Shown here: piece by piece, positions 42,788 to 52,914 of the stretch
Layout of the letters: each line of letters opens with the position of its first letter
How positions within the stretch are numbered: position 1 is the stretch's first letter
Origin: Lachnospira rogosae
GTDB taxonomy: Bacteria > Bacillota > Clostridia > Lachnospirales > Lachnospiraceae
DNA: 64,000 nucleotides
NCBI RefSeq assembly: GCF_040096455.1
Contig: NZ_JBBMER010000007.1
Coordinates: forward strand, 134,067 to 198,066
Direction: 5' to 3'
Program-made: the position numbers and the translations under genes
The notes under the pieces: generated by a model
What the model was told of the DNA's origin: nothing
Seen by the model: only the letters and a program-made list of their open reading frames with translations
Database searches by the model: none

Positions 42788-45694
42788 TTACAATATATAC
42801 TGTATATTCGCAATCACGCTGGCAACAAGTGGAATTGCAAACATAACAACTGCAAGCACTGCAATTATTGCAAGATATACACCACTTGCACACATTCCTA
42901 ACCACTGAGGAACATTTATCCCTCTCTTATGGTCAATAACCATAAGAACTATCATAACAATAAGAATAATCAAAGATATAATTATTCCTGCGTTTCTTCC
43001 TGATGGTTTAAATGTAAATACAATCTCATTACTTCCATCATTAATATTAACTCCTGTAAATATTCCAGCAATCTCGTCTGTATCACACTTTACTCCATTA
43101 ACTGTAACTGTCCAGTTATCACTCTTAATGATTGGAATTATTGCATAATTATCATTACCGCTTCCGTCAACCTTTATAGTAACTGAGTTATTAGTATATG
43201 TTACATCACTCTGCTTATCAGCGTATTTATCGCACAGTGACTGCATTTTATTAAGGTCAATTCCTGCGATTGTGACAATCGACTTATCCGTGATTGCATT
43301 ACCTGCTGAATCATATGGTCTTGTATATTCTACCTGAACCTCAATATCTTCATCATAAAATGTTCCAAGATATATAAGTCCGTTATTATAATCCGTTGTG
43401 TAATACTTATTTTTTACATTCCCTATTGTCGGTATTGCAATCTCTTTACCATTAACAGTTATCTTTACACTTCTGAAAAGATTAGATACATTGGCATCCG
43501 AGTCGCCTATATTACGGTCAGTAACACTCATATATACAGCCTTTGTTCCTGTTACAGAATCCTTATAAGTCTGTATGATATGCTTATTCTGTGTTGTTCT
43601 GTAATCTTCCAGATTATCAGAAGCTATATTATCTTCTGCAACATGATTATTATTTACAGTAATCTCTTTAGTATCTGTCAGAGTACCATATTCCGTAACA
43701 ATACCACTTGAATCATGGCTTAATGCACTATACATAATATTGTGCATATATATCCAGTCCTTTGAGCAGTTATTATCATTATAATCTTCTGACTCTACAG
43801 ACATTGTTGCTTCATTCTTAGTAAAATCTTTATTAAAATCTACATTTTTTACAGATGAGTCAGTAACCATTGCAAATGGCAGCTGGTAATTAGCTGTATA
43901 AAGCTTATACTGACAGCCATCAGTTCCAACCTTCTTAAGTGTATACAATGAACTGTCTAATCTGTTGACATTAACAGCCTCCGTAATGTGTATAAGAGCA
44001 TCGCTGAATACCGTATTACCTGAATCAAGCATCCAGAGGAAATACTTTGAATGTCCCCATCTTACTGTCTGCTTCTGGCTGTCCTTCTGAAGAGCTGCCG
44101 TAAAGCTTGACATTGCACCTCTCTTCATAACAAGAGGGTAGTTGGCATTAAAGCTTAAATCCGGATTAGTTATTCTGTCTACCGGTGATGAGGCTATTTC
44201 AAGATTATTAGCCGCTTCCACTGCAAGCTGTACATAATCTCCATACTGATATGGCGTATAAGTATAGAACTTAGGTGGACCTGTCATAGCGATGGCACCT
44301 ATAATTATCTCAACAGCCATTAATCTTATAATACTGTTAATTCCATATCCGTCTTTTCTAACTATTACATTAATTATATGCACAACAAGCATAATTGCGA
44401 ATACTGCTATAAAAAATGCAAATGCCCTCTCGTAGGAATTAACTGGAATATACTTATATCCAAGTGCAAATGCAACGCATACTACCACACACACTGCACT
44501 TAATATTATATTCTTCTTTTTATCTTCTTTGCTATCTGCAACTATAGTATCTGCATACATTGCTGCAAGACATATGAATGTAAATGCTATAATAAATCCA
44601 TTTCTTAATGTATATCCATTATATGAACCAAAATGCCACATAATGTTAGTACCCTCTGCAACTGCCTGAATAACCATTATTGCAAAGAGTGATACTGCAT
44701 ACCAGTTACGCTTTCTTAAATCTATATCCATCTTATACCGCGGTAACTTTCTGCTTCTATGTATGCCTGTAAATATAAGCACAAGGAATATTCCCATACC
44801 ATAGAACATCATTATTCTTTCAAATTCGCCAAGACTGAAGCTTCTGAATGTCGGATTAGAAATCCATGACATATACTGCTGTACAAGGCTTAATGAGTTA
44901 CCGGTTCTCTGTGACTGTGAAAGCTGCGAGAATACCGGAAGAAGCACAAAGGCTGAAAGTCCAATTCCCGTAAATGTACCTATCCCTAAGTTCCACGCAC
45001 ATTTTCTTCTCTCTTCTTTGTCACATCTGAATATAATATACATTCCACCGGCAAGGAGTATGTATACAACTGACATTGCACTGATATAATAGTTAATAAC
45101 AAATAACAATGCCAGCATAAGAATATAGAAAAACTTCTTTCCTGTCTTTTCCATAACATCTAAAGACATCATAAGAAGTGGAAATAAAGCAACTATATCC
45201 ATCCAAGGTGTAAAACATGAAGCGTATAAAAGCACATAACCACAAAATGTGTATGCAAGTGCAAATATAACTTTAGTCTTATATGTTAATTTCTTATATC
45301 TTCTATTAAGAAATGCATACATTGTAACTGACATAACAAACATCTTAACAAGTGTAAGAATTGATATGAATTCCAATATATAATCTCTTGGACATAGATA
45401 TAAAAGCAGGTTAAATGGGCTGAACATTGAGAACGCTGATATACTCATACTCACATTAGTTCCGAGTCCTGTATACCAGTCAAACCACACACTTGCATCA
45501 CCATGCATAGCATCCCACAAATGTGCATACAGTGGAGCAACCTGCTGCATATTATCAAATAAATCTATTCTGTTACTTCCAAAAGGCCATATTCCCTTTA
45601 CAATAAGAACAAATATCATAACAAGTAGTGTTATAATTCCAGGAATAAGATATGAAGCTATCTTTCTTCCCTTTTTATCAGAACTGTTATTCAT
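42788..45694 (-). CDS. YfhO family membrane protein (GT-C type)
   Basis: A 968-residue protein with a large N-terminal membrane part of about 12 segments (ILGIITLLVMIFVLIVKGIW-like start; GGMYIIFRCDKEERRKC) and, at residues about 490-920, an extracellular beta-rich domain, then a final membrane anchor (IIISLIILIVMIVLMV). The early loop FDNMQQVAPLYAHLWDAMHG, then WYTGLGTN, is the YfhO signature. In Firmicutes such proteins add glycosyl branches to wall or lipid-linked polymers using undecaprenyl-phosphate sugars. It is placed between ManC/ManA and a PIG-V protein. The GGAGG start is clear. Confidence 0.87.
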   Translation of the reverse strand: MNNSSDKKGRKIASYLIPGIITLLVMIFVLIVKGIWPFGSNRIDLFDNMQQVAPLYAHLWDAMHGDASVWFDWYTGLGTNVSMSISAFSMFSPFNLLLYLCPRDYILEFISILTLVKMFVMSVTMYAFLNRRYKKLTYKTKVIFALAYTFCGYVLLYASCFTPWMDIVALFPLLMMSLDVMEKTGKKFFYILMLALLFVINYYISAMSVVYILLAGGMYIIFRCDKEERRKCAWNLGIGTFTGIGLSAFVLLPVFSQLSQSQRTGNSLSLVQQYMSWISNPTFRSFSLGEFERIMMFYGMGIFLVLIFTGIHRSRKLPRYKMDIDLRKRNWYAVSLFAIMVIQAVAEGTNIMWHFGSYNGYTLRNGFIIAFTFICLAAMYADTIVADSKEDKKKNIILSAVCVVVCVAFALGYKYIPVNSYERAFAFFIAVFAIMLVVHIINVIVRKDGYGINSIIRLMAVEIIIGAIAMTGPPKFYTYTPYQYGDYVQLAVEAANNLEIASSPVDRITNPDLSFNANYPLVMKRGAMSSFTAALQKDSQKQTVRWGHSKYFLWMLDSGNTVFSDALIHITEAVNVNRLDSSLYTLKKVGTDGCQYKLYTANYQLPFAMVTDSSVKNVDFNKDFTKNEATMSVESEDYNDNNCSKDWIYMHNIMYSALSHDSSGIVTEYGTLTDTKEITVNNNHVAEDNIASDNLEDYRTTQNKHIIQTYKDSVTGTKAVYMSVTDRNIGDSDANVSNLFRSVKITVNGKEIAIPTIGNVKNKYYTTDYNNGLIYLGTFYDEDIEVQVEYTRPYDSAGNAITDKSIVTIAGIDLNKMQSLCDKYADKQSDVTYTNNSVTIKVDGSGNDNYAIIPIIKSDNWTVTVNGVKCDTDEIAGIFTGVNINDGSNEIVFTFKPSGRNAGIIISLIILIVMIVLMVIDHKRGINVPQWLGMCASGVYLAIIAVLAVVMFAIPLVASVIANIQYIL

Positions 45695-45717
45695 TCAAAT
45701 CCTCCGTTCCCATCTGA

Positions 45718-48090
45718 TTATACATGTGTAATTATACAGGTTGATCTGCCATTTACGACAACATTTCTCTTGCCTGCATTAATAAAGAAGCTTTCTCCAG
45801 CCTTAAACTTAAGTTCCTTGTCATTGTCATCTGTCATAATTGTTCCTTCACCGTCAATTACAATTACTGACAGAAAAGAAGCTTCATCAACTGGTATCTT
45901 GGCTTCATCTTCTATTTCATACTTGATAACCTCAAAGTATTTACACTGTACAAGACGCTTTGACATATAATGCTCGTTATGTGTAAGCATAACATTGCAT
46001 TTGTTATCTTTCTCATACTTAACTGGATTAACAACATCTAATGACTTGGCAATGTGAAGCTCACGCGGATTACCGAATTTGTCACGTCTGTCATAATCAT
46101 ACATACGGTATGTGCAGTTAGAATTCTGCTGTATTTCACATATAAATATACCTGCACCTATCGCGTGGATGGTGCCAGCCTTTACCATAACAACATCACC
46201 CTTTTTAACCTCTATCTTGTTAAGGATTTCTGTTATTGTATTGTTCTTTATACGTTCTTCTATCTCTTCTTTAGAAGAAGCTCTTGAAAGTCCGCAATAC
46301 AGATATGCACCAGGTTCTGCATCAAGCACATACCACATTTCGTTCTTTCCATATTCATTCTCGTTCTCCAGTGCATACTCATCATCCGGATGTATCTGTA
46401 TTGATAATGCCTGCTTGGCATCAATAAACTTTATAAGTACTGGGAATCTGTCCTGTGCCTGACATTTCCAGCCTAATGCTTCCTTGCCAATTATTGAAAG
46501 ATAATCATTAAAGAGCATACCCTTATAATATCCTTCTGCAATACGGCTCTGTCCGTCTGGGTGTGCAGAAAGCTCCCAGCTTTCTCCTATGACATCATAA
46601 TCACATTTCTTGCCGTATACATCTCTTATCTTAGTACCGCCCCAGAGGTTATCCTTGAATGCCGGGTCAAGCTTGACAATCGGACAATTATCTTTTCTTA
46701 CATAATTGCCGCCATTATCTGATGAATCCTGTCCATATATCTTAACCATATCATTATCAAGGATTGAATCACCAATTCCAACCTCTATAATGACAACATT
46801 AGAGTCTGTCTTGTTAGCAACCTTATGCTTAACACCGATTGGCACGAATACGCTATCATACTTATGGTAATCTTTAGTTTCTGTACCTATTGTAATAGTA
46901 GCTGTACCTTCAACAACTGACCAGTATTCTGCCCTTAATTCATGCTGGTGAAGATTCATCATCATTCCTGGAAATACTGTAACCTTCTTAACCTTATAAC
47001 CATTAGAATAATTAAGAAGCTCGTGTATACCCCATTCCCTATAGGAGATACGATTATAATCAAAGTATGTTTCATATTGGTCAAGATTGTCTTTAATAAT
47101 CTCTTTGATATTATCAGCAGATTTCTTTGATGAAATGTATACAGCATCTTCTGTATTGACAACTACAATATCTCTTAAGTCATTAGCAACTACAAGCTGT
47201 CTTTGCGCGTTGTTAATTACTGATATATTACTACAGTCATTCTTAATTATATTGTCAGGCTTATCATCACTATGGTGCATTTCAATATCACATACATTAT
47301 CGATATCTTTCCATAAAATGTCAGCCTCTACTACTTTGAGATTGTCACAGTGTTCAAGAACAAGTGTTTCTATGCTTCCTGTAACTATGTCCTTCATTAC
47401 ATTTTCTGAGAAACGTATAGCCCTTCTTATAGCTGGAACTTTTCTCTTAGCTGTACGGCAGGCTATATACAATTCCGGACATTTCTTTCTTGTGATATTA
47501 ACCATATCACCTGCCCTGAACACAAGTATTCCACTATTCCATAGATACCCCTCCTCATATGAATAGCAGTCTGCAATCTCAGATGTTGCATCATCAAAAT
47601 CAACATTTGATAATATCTTAATTACATCATTTCCATCTCTCTTGATATATCCAAGATTCTTCGCCTGATATTCAGGCTTAACTCCAACTGCCGCAATTAC
47701 GCCTTTCTTTGCTATCTCTTTAGCTCCTATGATGGCATCCTTGTATCCATCACCATCAATAAAATTGTCTGAATTAACAACTAATACAAATTCAGTTGGA
47801 TTGGCAAACATTGTTCCAAGCATAATTGCCGCTGCTGTACCCTTAGCTGTGCCCTCAAGAATAACTCTGTATTTCAGGCTCTGGAACGCCTTCATCTGTC
47901 CGTTTACAATATTCTTATATGCCTCATTAGTTACTATAATAAATTCATCACAATAAGGCAGATTTCTGACAACCGTTTCCTGTAAAAGTGAACGGCCTTC
48001 CTTAAATTTCATAAACTGTTTAGGATAATTTTTTCTGGACAATGGCCATAAACTATCGCCACTTCCACCTGCAAGAATTACACACTTCAT
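45718..48090 (-). CDS. Fused mannose-1-P guanylyltransferase-like / mannose-6-P isomerase
   Basis: A 790-residue three-part protein. Residues 1-about 280 are a nucleotidyltransferase domain (MKCVILAGGSGDSLWPLSRK, then NYPKQF, YLWNSGILVF). Residues about 335-455 are a cupin isomerase domain (KVTVFPGMMMNLHQHELRAE). Residues about 470-790 match class I mannose-6-phosphate isomerase (LSIQIHPDDEYALENENEYG, KAGTIHAIGAG). The loop normally GGxGTRLWP reads GGSGDSLWP, and the FVEKP element is replaced by KILSNVDFD, so the first domain may be inactive or altered. It supplies mannose precursors for the PIG-V/YfhO cluster. GGAGG precedes ATG 48090. Confidence 0.88.
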   Translation of the reverse strand: MKCVILAGGSGDSLWPLSRKNYPKQFMKFKEGRSLLQETVVRNLPYCDEFIIVTNEAYKNIVNGQMKAFQSLKYRVILEGTAKGTAAAIMLGTMFANPTEFVLVVNSDNFIDGDGYKDAIIGAKEIAKKGVIAAVGVKPEYQAKNLGYIKRDGNDVIKILSNVDFDDATSEIADCYSYEEGYLWNSGILVFRAGDMVNITRKKCPELYIACRTAKRKVPAIRRAIRFSENVMKDIVTGSIETLVLEHCDNLKVVEADILWKDIDNVCDIEMHHSDDKPDNIIKNDCSNISVINNAQRQLVVANDLRDIVVVNTEDAVYISSKKSADNIKEIIKDNLDQYETYFDYNRISYREWGIHELLNYSNGYKVKKVTVFPGMMMNLHQHELRAEYWSVVEGTATITIGTETKDYHKYDSVFVPIGVKHKVANKTDSNVVIIEVGIGDSILDNDMVKIYGQDSSDNGGNYVRKDNCPIVKLDPAFKDNLWGGTKIRDVYGKKCDYDVIGESWELSAHPDGQSRIAEGYYKGMLFNDYLSIIGKEALGWKCQAQDRFPVLIKFIDAKQALSIQIHPDDEYALENENEYGKNEMWYVLDAEPGAYLYCGLSRASSKEEIEERIKNNTITEILNKIEVKKGDVVMVKAGTIHAIGAGIFICEIQQNSNCTYRMYDYDRRDKFGNPRELHIAKSLDVVNPVKYEKDNKCNVMLTHNEHYMSKRLVQCKYFEVIKYEIEDEAKIPVDEASFLSVIVIDGEGTIMTDDNDKELKFKAGESFFINAGKRNVVVNGRSTCIITHV

Positions 48091-48129
48091 GCAAATGTTC
48101 CTCCATAATTGTTATTTTTGCCCATCATT

Positions 48130-49815
48130 TTAATTAGCTGATACACCAGAAGCTGCTGATTTAACTGTGTCTGATGAACCTGAACTGCTTGAACTGCCGC
48201 TTCCTGTGCTGCTTCCACTTGCTCCGTTATCTGTGCTTCCACCTGTAGTAGTGCTTCCGCTTGCTCCGCTGTCTGTGCTTCCGCCTGTAGTGCCGCTTCC
48301 GCTTGCTCCGCTGTCTGTGCTTCCGCCTGTAGTGCCGCTTCCACTTGCTCCGCTGTCTGTGCTTCCGCCTGTAGTACCGCTTCCGCTTGCTCCGCTGTCT
48401 GTGCTTCCGCCTGTAGTGCCGCTTCCGCTTGTTCCGCTGTCTGTGCTTCCGCCTGTAGTACCGCTTCCACTTGTTCCGTTATCTGTGCTTCCGCCTGTAG
48501 TACCGCTTCCGCTTGTTCCGTTATCCGTACTTCCTGTGTCACCACTTCCACTTGTTCCGTTATCTGTGCTTCCGCCTGTAGTGCCGCTTCCGCTTGCTCC
48601 GTTATCTGTACTTCCTGTGTCACCACTTCCATTGGTATCATTGTCTGTGCTTCCACTATTATCTGAACTAGTATTTCCTGTGATGCTATCATCATCAGAT
48701 GTATTAGCTGTTGTCCTATTGGTTGTATTATTAGAACTGCTGCCAGTAGTACTTTGTGTTACATTCTCAGTCTGCTTCTGTGTAGTCTGTTCTTCTGTGC
48801 CTGCCTCAGTTGAAGCTGTTGCCGCCTCATTCTTCTTATTATTCTTCGTTGCAGCCTGTTCTGTTGTATACTGCATATTCTGGTATTCATAAGAAGCACT
48901 CTTCTTATTGCTCTTGCCAGCCTTAACTGATACAACAAGAATAATAATAAGAATAATAACTATTACACCACCTGCAATCCATGAAACCATCATTCTTGCC
49001 GGAAGTGTGAGTGCTGGAAAAAGTCTTTTAATGAATAATGTAACAGCATTTTCCTTTAATCTTTTTCCTGTTTTTCTGTATACAGAACTTACAGCTTCTC
49101 TTTCTCTATAATCATCATTATTATTATTCTCATCATAACCATAATCACTGTCATCATACTCTTCATCAGAATAATCACTTTCATCTAATGAATTGTAATC
49201 ATTATCAGCGACTGCTGCCATATCATTATTATCGGCATTACCAGCCGTTTCATAACCTAATACATAACTTCTTATGCCTGCTAACCAGCCGCTTATATAA
49301 GAACTGTCAACATCGGTTACGCTCTCAATCGCATCAACAGAAAGCATCTCATAAGCGTATAATTCTGTAAGCGACATTTCTATCTCTGATAAATTTCTAA
49401 AGCTCTCCTCCTGCTGGTCAAATGACTTAGGGCTTCTGAAGGCTATTGCCTTCTGCTTCATATATGTAACGAATTCTTCATCATCCTTAATATGAGTATA
49501 TTCATATTCTCCTGTTGGTGCATTATTCCTTAATTCTTCTGCATTCTCACTTACCACACTTGTAAAGAAGAACGCAGATGCAATTGTTGCAACCTGCTTA
49601 TGAATATTTCTTTCAAGGTTAAAATCACCTATTCTCTTACATATCTCAATAAGTGCCTTCTTTGCCTGGGTCATACTCTTTTCTTCGTTCTGATATACAG
49701 GGTATGCTAAAGCGTATACCTCTTTGTAAATCTTATTGCATAGTTCCTTTTTCTCAGCTTTTCCGTCAATCACATCCTGTACTAACTGTGAAAGCCCGTC
49801 ATCTTTATTACTCAT
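48130..49815 (-). CDS. Membrane protein with sigma-like N-domain and SGSGTTGGSTD repeats
   Basis: About 561 residues from ATG 49815 (AGGAG at the right distance). Residues 1-about 190 are cytoplasmic and helical, weakly recalling sigma-70 region 2/4 proteins. An acidic, Asp/Asn/Tyr-rich linker follows, then a basic stretch and one membrane segment (MVSWIAGGVIVIILIIILVV) near residue 280. The extracytoplasmic part is Thr/Asn/Ser-rich and ends in about ten repeats, mostly 14 residues long (42 bp), of the type SGSGTTGGSTDSGA. This looks like a wall-spanning stalk with a cytoplasmic signalling head. No catalytic motif recognised. Confidence 0.7.
   Translation of the reverse strand: MSNKDDGLSQLVQDVIDGKAEKKELCNKIYKEVYALAYPVYQNEEKSMTQAKKALIEICKRIGDFNLERNIHKQVATIASAFFFTSVVSENAEELRNNAPTGEYEYTHIKDDEEFVTYMKQKAIAFRSPKSFDQQEESFRNLSEIEMSLTELYAYEMLSVDAIESVTDVDSSYISGWLAGIRSYVLGYETAGNADNNDMAAVADNDYNSLDESDYSDEEYDDSDYGYDENNNNDDYREREAVSSVYRKTGKRLKENAVTLFIKRLFPALTLPARMMVSWIAGGVIVIILIIILVVSVKAGKSNKKSASYEYQNMQYTTEQAATKNNKKNEAATASTEAGTEEQTTQKQTENVTQSTTGSSSNNTTNRTTANTSDDDSITGNTSSDNSGSTDNDTNGSGDTGSTDNGASGSGTTGGSTDNGTSGSGDTGSTDNGTSGSGTTGGSTDNGTSGSGTTGGSTDSGTSGSGTTGGSTDSGASGSGTTGGSTDSGASGSGTTGGSTDSGASGSGTTGGSTDSGASGSTTTGGSTDNGASGSSTGSGSSSSSGSSDTVKSAASGVSAN
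48233..48646. repeat. 42-bp in-frame minisatellite (about 10 units)
   Basis: Seven consecutive 42-base units (48233-48526), then 39-, 42- and 39-base units to 48646, all starting GTGCTTCC or GTACTTCC. Units differ by single bases. They keep the reading frame of the host gene, giving Ser/Gly/Thr-rich repeats, and make several other frames look open. Confidence 0.9.
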
Positions 49816-49948
49816 ATTCATCTCCTGATATAATATTCTTACTAACGTACCAAACCTTAAAATAAGAACACTTTATGTGTGCCTTCACTATCTACTCCGT
49901 TATGAACAGAATAAATGTGAAAATGCTCCACTTAGGCATTCACATATT

Positions 49949-49977
49949 ATTATACCACCTCCCACAATAATTGTCAC
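49949..49977 (-). promoter_or_regulatory. Promoter for the repeat membrane protein gene
   Basis: GTGACA (49977-49972) and TATAAT (49954-49949) with 17-base spacing and TGG just upstream, a near-consensus extended -10 promoter. It lies about 130 bases before ATG 49815. Confidence 0.65.
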
Positions 49978-49983
49978 TACAAC

Positions 49984-50035
49984 AAAAAAACAGCAAATAA
50001 GCGGCTATAACCTGATTTTCGCCACTCATTTACTG
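49984..50035 (-). terminator. MBOAT gene terminator
   Basis: A 15-bp stem with three G-U pairs (50035-50021 with 50005-49991) and 15-base loop, followed on the minus strand by TTTTTTT at 49990-49984. It lies just after the MBOAT stop codon. Confidence 0.85.
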
Positions 50036-50041
50036 TAATTA

Positions 50042-51613
50042 TTAAAAATTAGCATATATAAAATCTGATGTTGTGCTTGTACTTCCATATATAAGTATAA
50101 ACATTATAAATCCTATATATATAATCCATCTTATTACAATATTATATGATGCTATTGTTTCTCTTATGTTAATCCCCTTTTCTTTTAACAGACTGACAAC
50201 AAATATAATAATACAGCCTGCTATAACAATTAGCAAATCCTGACTTGTAAGCCCTACAGCTTTAACAGCCGCCATTGAAAGCTGTGATATATGTGCCTTT
50301 GTAACTGTCTGTACCAACATAGCATTAGCAGCTCTTAAATCATTTGCCATATCAAAATAAAAGCCTATATTGACAAGAATAAATGTCCTTATAATGCAGA
50401 AGCCCTGATACCACCATTTCTTAGGATTGATATGAAGCTTTTCCTGTATCTTTGCATATACAGGTGCTAACATTCCACTTCCTGCAACGATTACGCCATT
50501 ATATATACCATACATTATGTACTTCCACGCTGCTCCATGCCATACACCTACAACAAAGAACACCAAAATGTCAGCAAGTCCTACAGGAAGAAGCTTTCCA
50601 ACATTGTTACCAAATTTCTTCTTGCTCCACTTGCCGAATTTAGCCATACTCTTAGATAAAGAAAATGGATAGAATATGTAGTCCTTCATCCATGTACCAA
50701 GCGTTATGTGCCATCTTCTCCAGAACTCACTTATTGAGCGTGAGAAATATGGCTGTCTGAAATTCTCATCCATCGTAATTCCAAACATCTGTGCAATTCC
50801 TATGACAATATCAATTCCACCGGAGAAATCTGCATAAAGCTGTATGCTATAAAGAAGCACTCCTAACACATTGTACCATCCGCCATAATTCCAGTAATTA
50901 TGGAATATGAGAAGGACTGCCGCATTTACCCTGTCAGCAAGTACCATTTTCTTAAAAAAGCCCCATAGTATTCTCTGGACACCAAACTGCAATTCTTTTA
51001 AATTGTAGCTGTGTCCTTCATACAACTGGCTTCCAAGTCTTTCATATCTTCCAATCGGTCCTTGTAAAAGCTGCGGAAAAAATGAAACAAATAATGCGTG
51101 CTTAAAGAAATTGCCCTGAGCCTTATGCTTGCCTCTGTATACATCAACAACATAACTTATTGACTGGAATGTATAAAACGATATGCCAAGCGGCAGTGTC
51201 AGATTAAGAACTCCTATCTGCTTTCCACTCCCAAAAAGTCTTAAAACTGCATCTATATTTCCAAGCATAAAATTGGTATACTTCATAATCCCAAGCATTC
51301 CAAACGCTATAAGTACCATAGCCAGTACTATTTTTTTCTTTTTACGGACAATATTTTTCTTGAAATCTTTCTTTTCTTCCCTGCTTATTCCGTCCTGCGG
51401 TTTCTGCTCATTCAATCTGTCCAGAAGAATTCCGCCCCTGTATGTAACATATGTTGTCAGTAATAACATCCACACTGTCGAGATATCATAAGAAGCATAA
51501 TATACATAACTTATTATAAGAAGCCATATCCATTGCAGCTTTTTAGGTATCACATAATATATAATAACTGCCGCTGCTATAAACAGAAAGAACTCAAAAG
51601 TCGTAAATGACAT
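50042..51613 (-). CDS. MBOAT family O-acyltransferase (AlgI/DltB-like)
   Basis: About 523 residues from ATG 51613 (GGAG six bases upstream; the ATG at 51625 is an alternative). It is polytopic with about 11 membrane segments. Family features are GISFYTFQSISYVVDVYRGK, FPQLLQGPIGRYERL, QLYADFSGGIDIVIGIAQMF, FRQPYFSRSISEFWRRWHIT and the active-site histidine in GVWHGAAWKYIMYG. It should transfer acyl groups across the membrane to a surface polymer, with the SGNH protein upstream as acceptor-side partner. Substrate is unknown; acetylation is likely. Confidence 0.92.
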   Translation of the reverse strand: MSFTTFEFFLFIAAAVIIYYVIPKKLQWIWLLIISYVYYASYDISTVWMLLLTTYVTYRGGILLDRLNEQKPQDGISREEKKDFKKNIVRKKKKIVLAMVLIAFGMLGIMKYTNFMLGNIDAVLRLFGSGKQIGVLNLTLPLGISFYTFQSISYVVDVYRGKHKAQGNFFKHALFVSFFPQLLQGPIGRYERLGSQLYEGHSYNLKELQFGVQRILWGFFKKMVLADRVNAAVLLIFHNYWNYGGWYNVLGVLLYSIQLYADFSGGIDIVIGIAQMFGITMDENFRQPYFSRSISEFWRRWHITLGTWMKDYIFYPFSLSKSMAKFGKWSKKKFGNNVGKLLPVGLADILVFFVVGVWHGAAWKYIMYGIYNGVIVAGSGMLAPVYAKIQEKLHINPKKWWYQGFCIIRTFILVNIGFYFDMANDLRAANAMLVQTVTKAHISQLSMAAVKAVGLTSQDLLIVIAGCIIIFVVSLLKEKGINIRETIASYNIVIRWIIYIGFIMFILIYGSTSTTSDFIYANF

Positions 51614-51657
51614 ATCTTTCTCCATTCCTATGTATTTTCATATAATATATATGGCAG

Positions 51658-52776
51658 TTAATAAGACTTCCACTCAAGTCCTGTAGCCGCCTCATAATCG
51701 TCTTTCATTGTCTCATACATATCTTCATATGACTTGTAGAAATATTCTTCCTCATTAACATTTCCCTCTGCATCATCTGCAAGTACTTTTGCTAATACAT
51801 CTGAATATTTAACAGCAAGTTCTCCATACATATGTCCTTCTGTATCCACATAACCCGAATCATCTCTTGGAAGCACAGACATAAGCGTCTTATTAAAATC
51901 ATAATATTTAATATTGTAGCTATCAAATAATTCTTTAAGCTTTTCGGACGCCCTGTCCACCTGTGCTTCCTTAAATGCATCTGGTGTTATAGGTGTTGAC
52001 ACACATACAACCTTTATATCATTATCATTACAATAATCAAGAAAACGCTCAAACTGTGATATAACTGTTTTATCAAGGCTTTTAGCAGCATTTCCTTTCA
52101 TTGTATTAACATATGATGGATTACCTGGTACTTCATTAATTCTATATCTGTAGCAGAATCCTTTTCCAAGATATGGACCACCTGCGGTTGCAAAATATCC
52201 ATCTGTATCAAGTCCTGCTGACATATCATAATTCTTATATTCTTTTGTCTTTTTAAGTGCAATATTAGTCTTTGCCTTCTTTATCGTGCATTTCCAGGTC
52301 AGCCTTCTTGAAAATACATTTCTTATATCAAGTTCAGCCCTGTTATTCCACAGATATTCTGCCTTAACCCAAGTATCTTTCATCTGCTGGTATATAAATG
52401 ACTTGGAAAAATGATTCTGGGACTGCCCATTCATCCAATAGTAATAGTCTACATCCACAATTACCTGTTTAACATTATTACCTGAATCGACAACTGATTT
52501 CAATACATAATAGAAATCATCAACCGTCTCTCCTGGTATTCCCATATTAAACGAATTAACATTCATATATTTATCAAGATATTCTGTATCTATACTACAT
52601 CTTGTATGTGAAGCTCCAAGCACTATTGTGTCGTAGCTCTCATTTGAACTGTTCACATCATTTAACACAAAACGTATATATCCGCTCTCAGCAAACAGAT
52701 AATCGCACACAAGTATAACCACTGCCAGAACAACGATAAATAATACACATTTTATGTGTGGCCATGCCTTTTTCAT
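51658..52776 (-). CDS. DltD/AlgJ-like SGNH protein, MBOAT partner
   Basis: About 372 residues from ATG 52776 (GAGG six bases upstream; ATG 52794 is an alternative). One N-terminal membrane anchor (CVLFIVVLAVVILVCDYLF) is followed by an SGNH-like catalytic domain: the nucleophile serine in IVLGASHTRCSID, and late DTEGHMYGELAVKYSDV with Asp/His. The remaining sequence is extracytoplasmic. Such proteins complete acyl transfer from an MBOAT enzyme to a polymer. The MBOAT gene lies 44 bases downstream, so the two should act together. Confidence 0.82.
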   Translation of the reverse strand: MKKAWPHIKCVLFIVVLAVVILVCDYLFAESGYIRFVLNDVNSSNESYDTIVLGASHTRCSIDTEYLDKYMNVNSFNMGIPGETVDDFYYVLKSVVDSGNNVKQVIVDVDYYYWMNGQSQNHFSKSFIYQQMKDTWVKAEYLWNNRAELDIRNVFSRRLTWKCTIKKAKTNIALKKTKEYKNYDMSAGLDTDGYFATAGGPYLGKGFCYRYRINEVPGNPSYVNTMKGNAAKSLDKTVISQFERFLDYCNDNDIKVVCVSTPITPDAFKEAQVDRASEKLKELFDSYNIKYYDFNKTLMSVLPRDDSGYVDTEGHMYGELAVKYSDVLAKVLADDAEGNVNEEEYFYKSYEDMYETMKDDYEAATGLEWKSY

Positions 52777-52905
52777 TCCGTTCCTCATTTCCAACGAATA
52801 AATACAGTAAAACTGTACTTTTTGTATATTTCATCTATTATCTGCACTACTCTTACAATCCGGTAATTCTTTCCATTAATGCTTACTACTGTGCAGATTT
52901 TTGTA

Positions 52906-52914
52906 ATTATACCA
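52906..52914 (-). promoter_or_regulatory. Extended -10 promoter of the SGNH-MBOAT operon
   Basis: TGGTATAAT at 52914-52906 on the minus strand is a perfect extended -10; no clear -35 is seen at 17 bases. It is about 130 bases upstream of the SGNH gene. Confidence 0.5.

Noticed and set aside
48233..48646. CRISPR-like repeats
   Set aside because: Contiguous in-frame coding repeats without spacers.
48087..48695. Minus-strand 202-residue ORF rich in EAQTAEQAEAALQ repeats, and a plus-strand ORF of 241 residues at 48167-48892
   Set aside because: Both are open only because the 42-bp repeat lacks stops in other frames. The frame of the 49815 gene has an N-terminal domain, a membrane segment and a good start.
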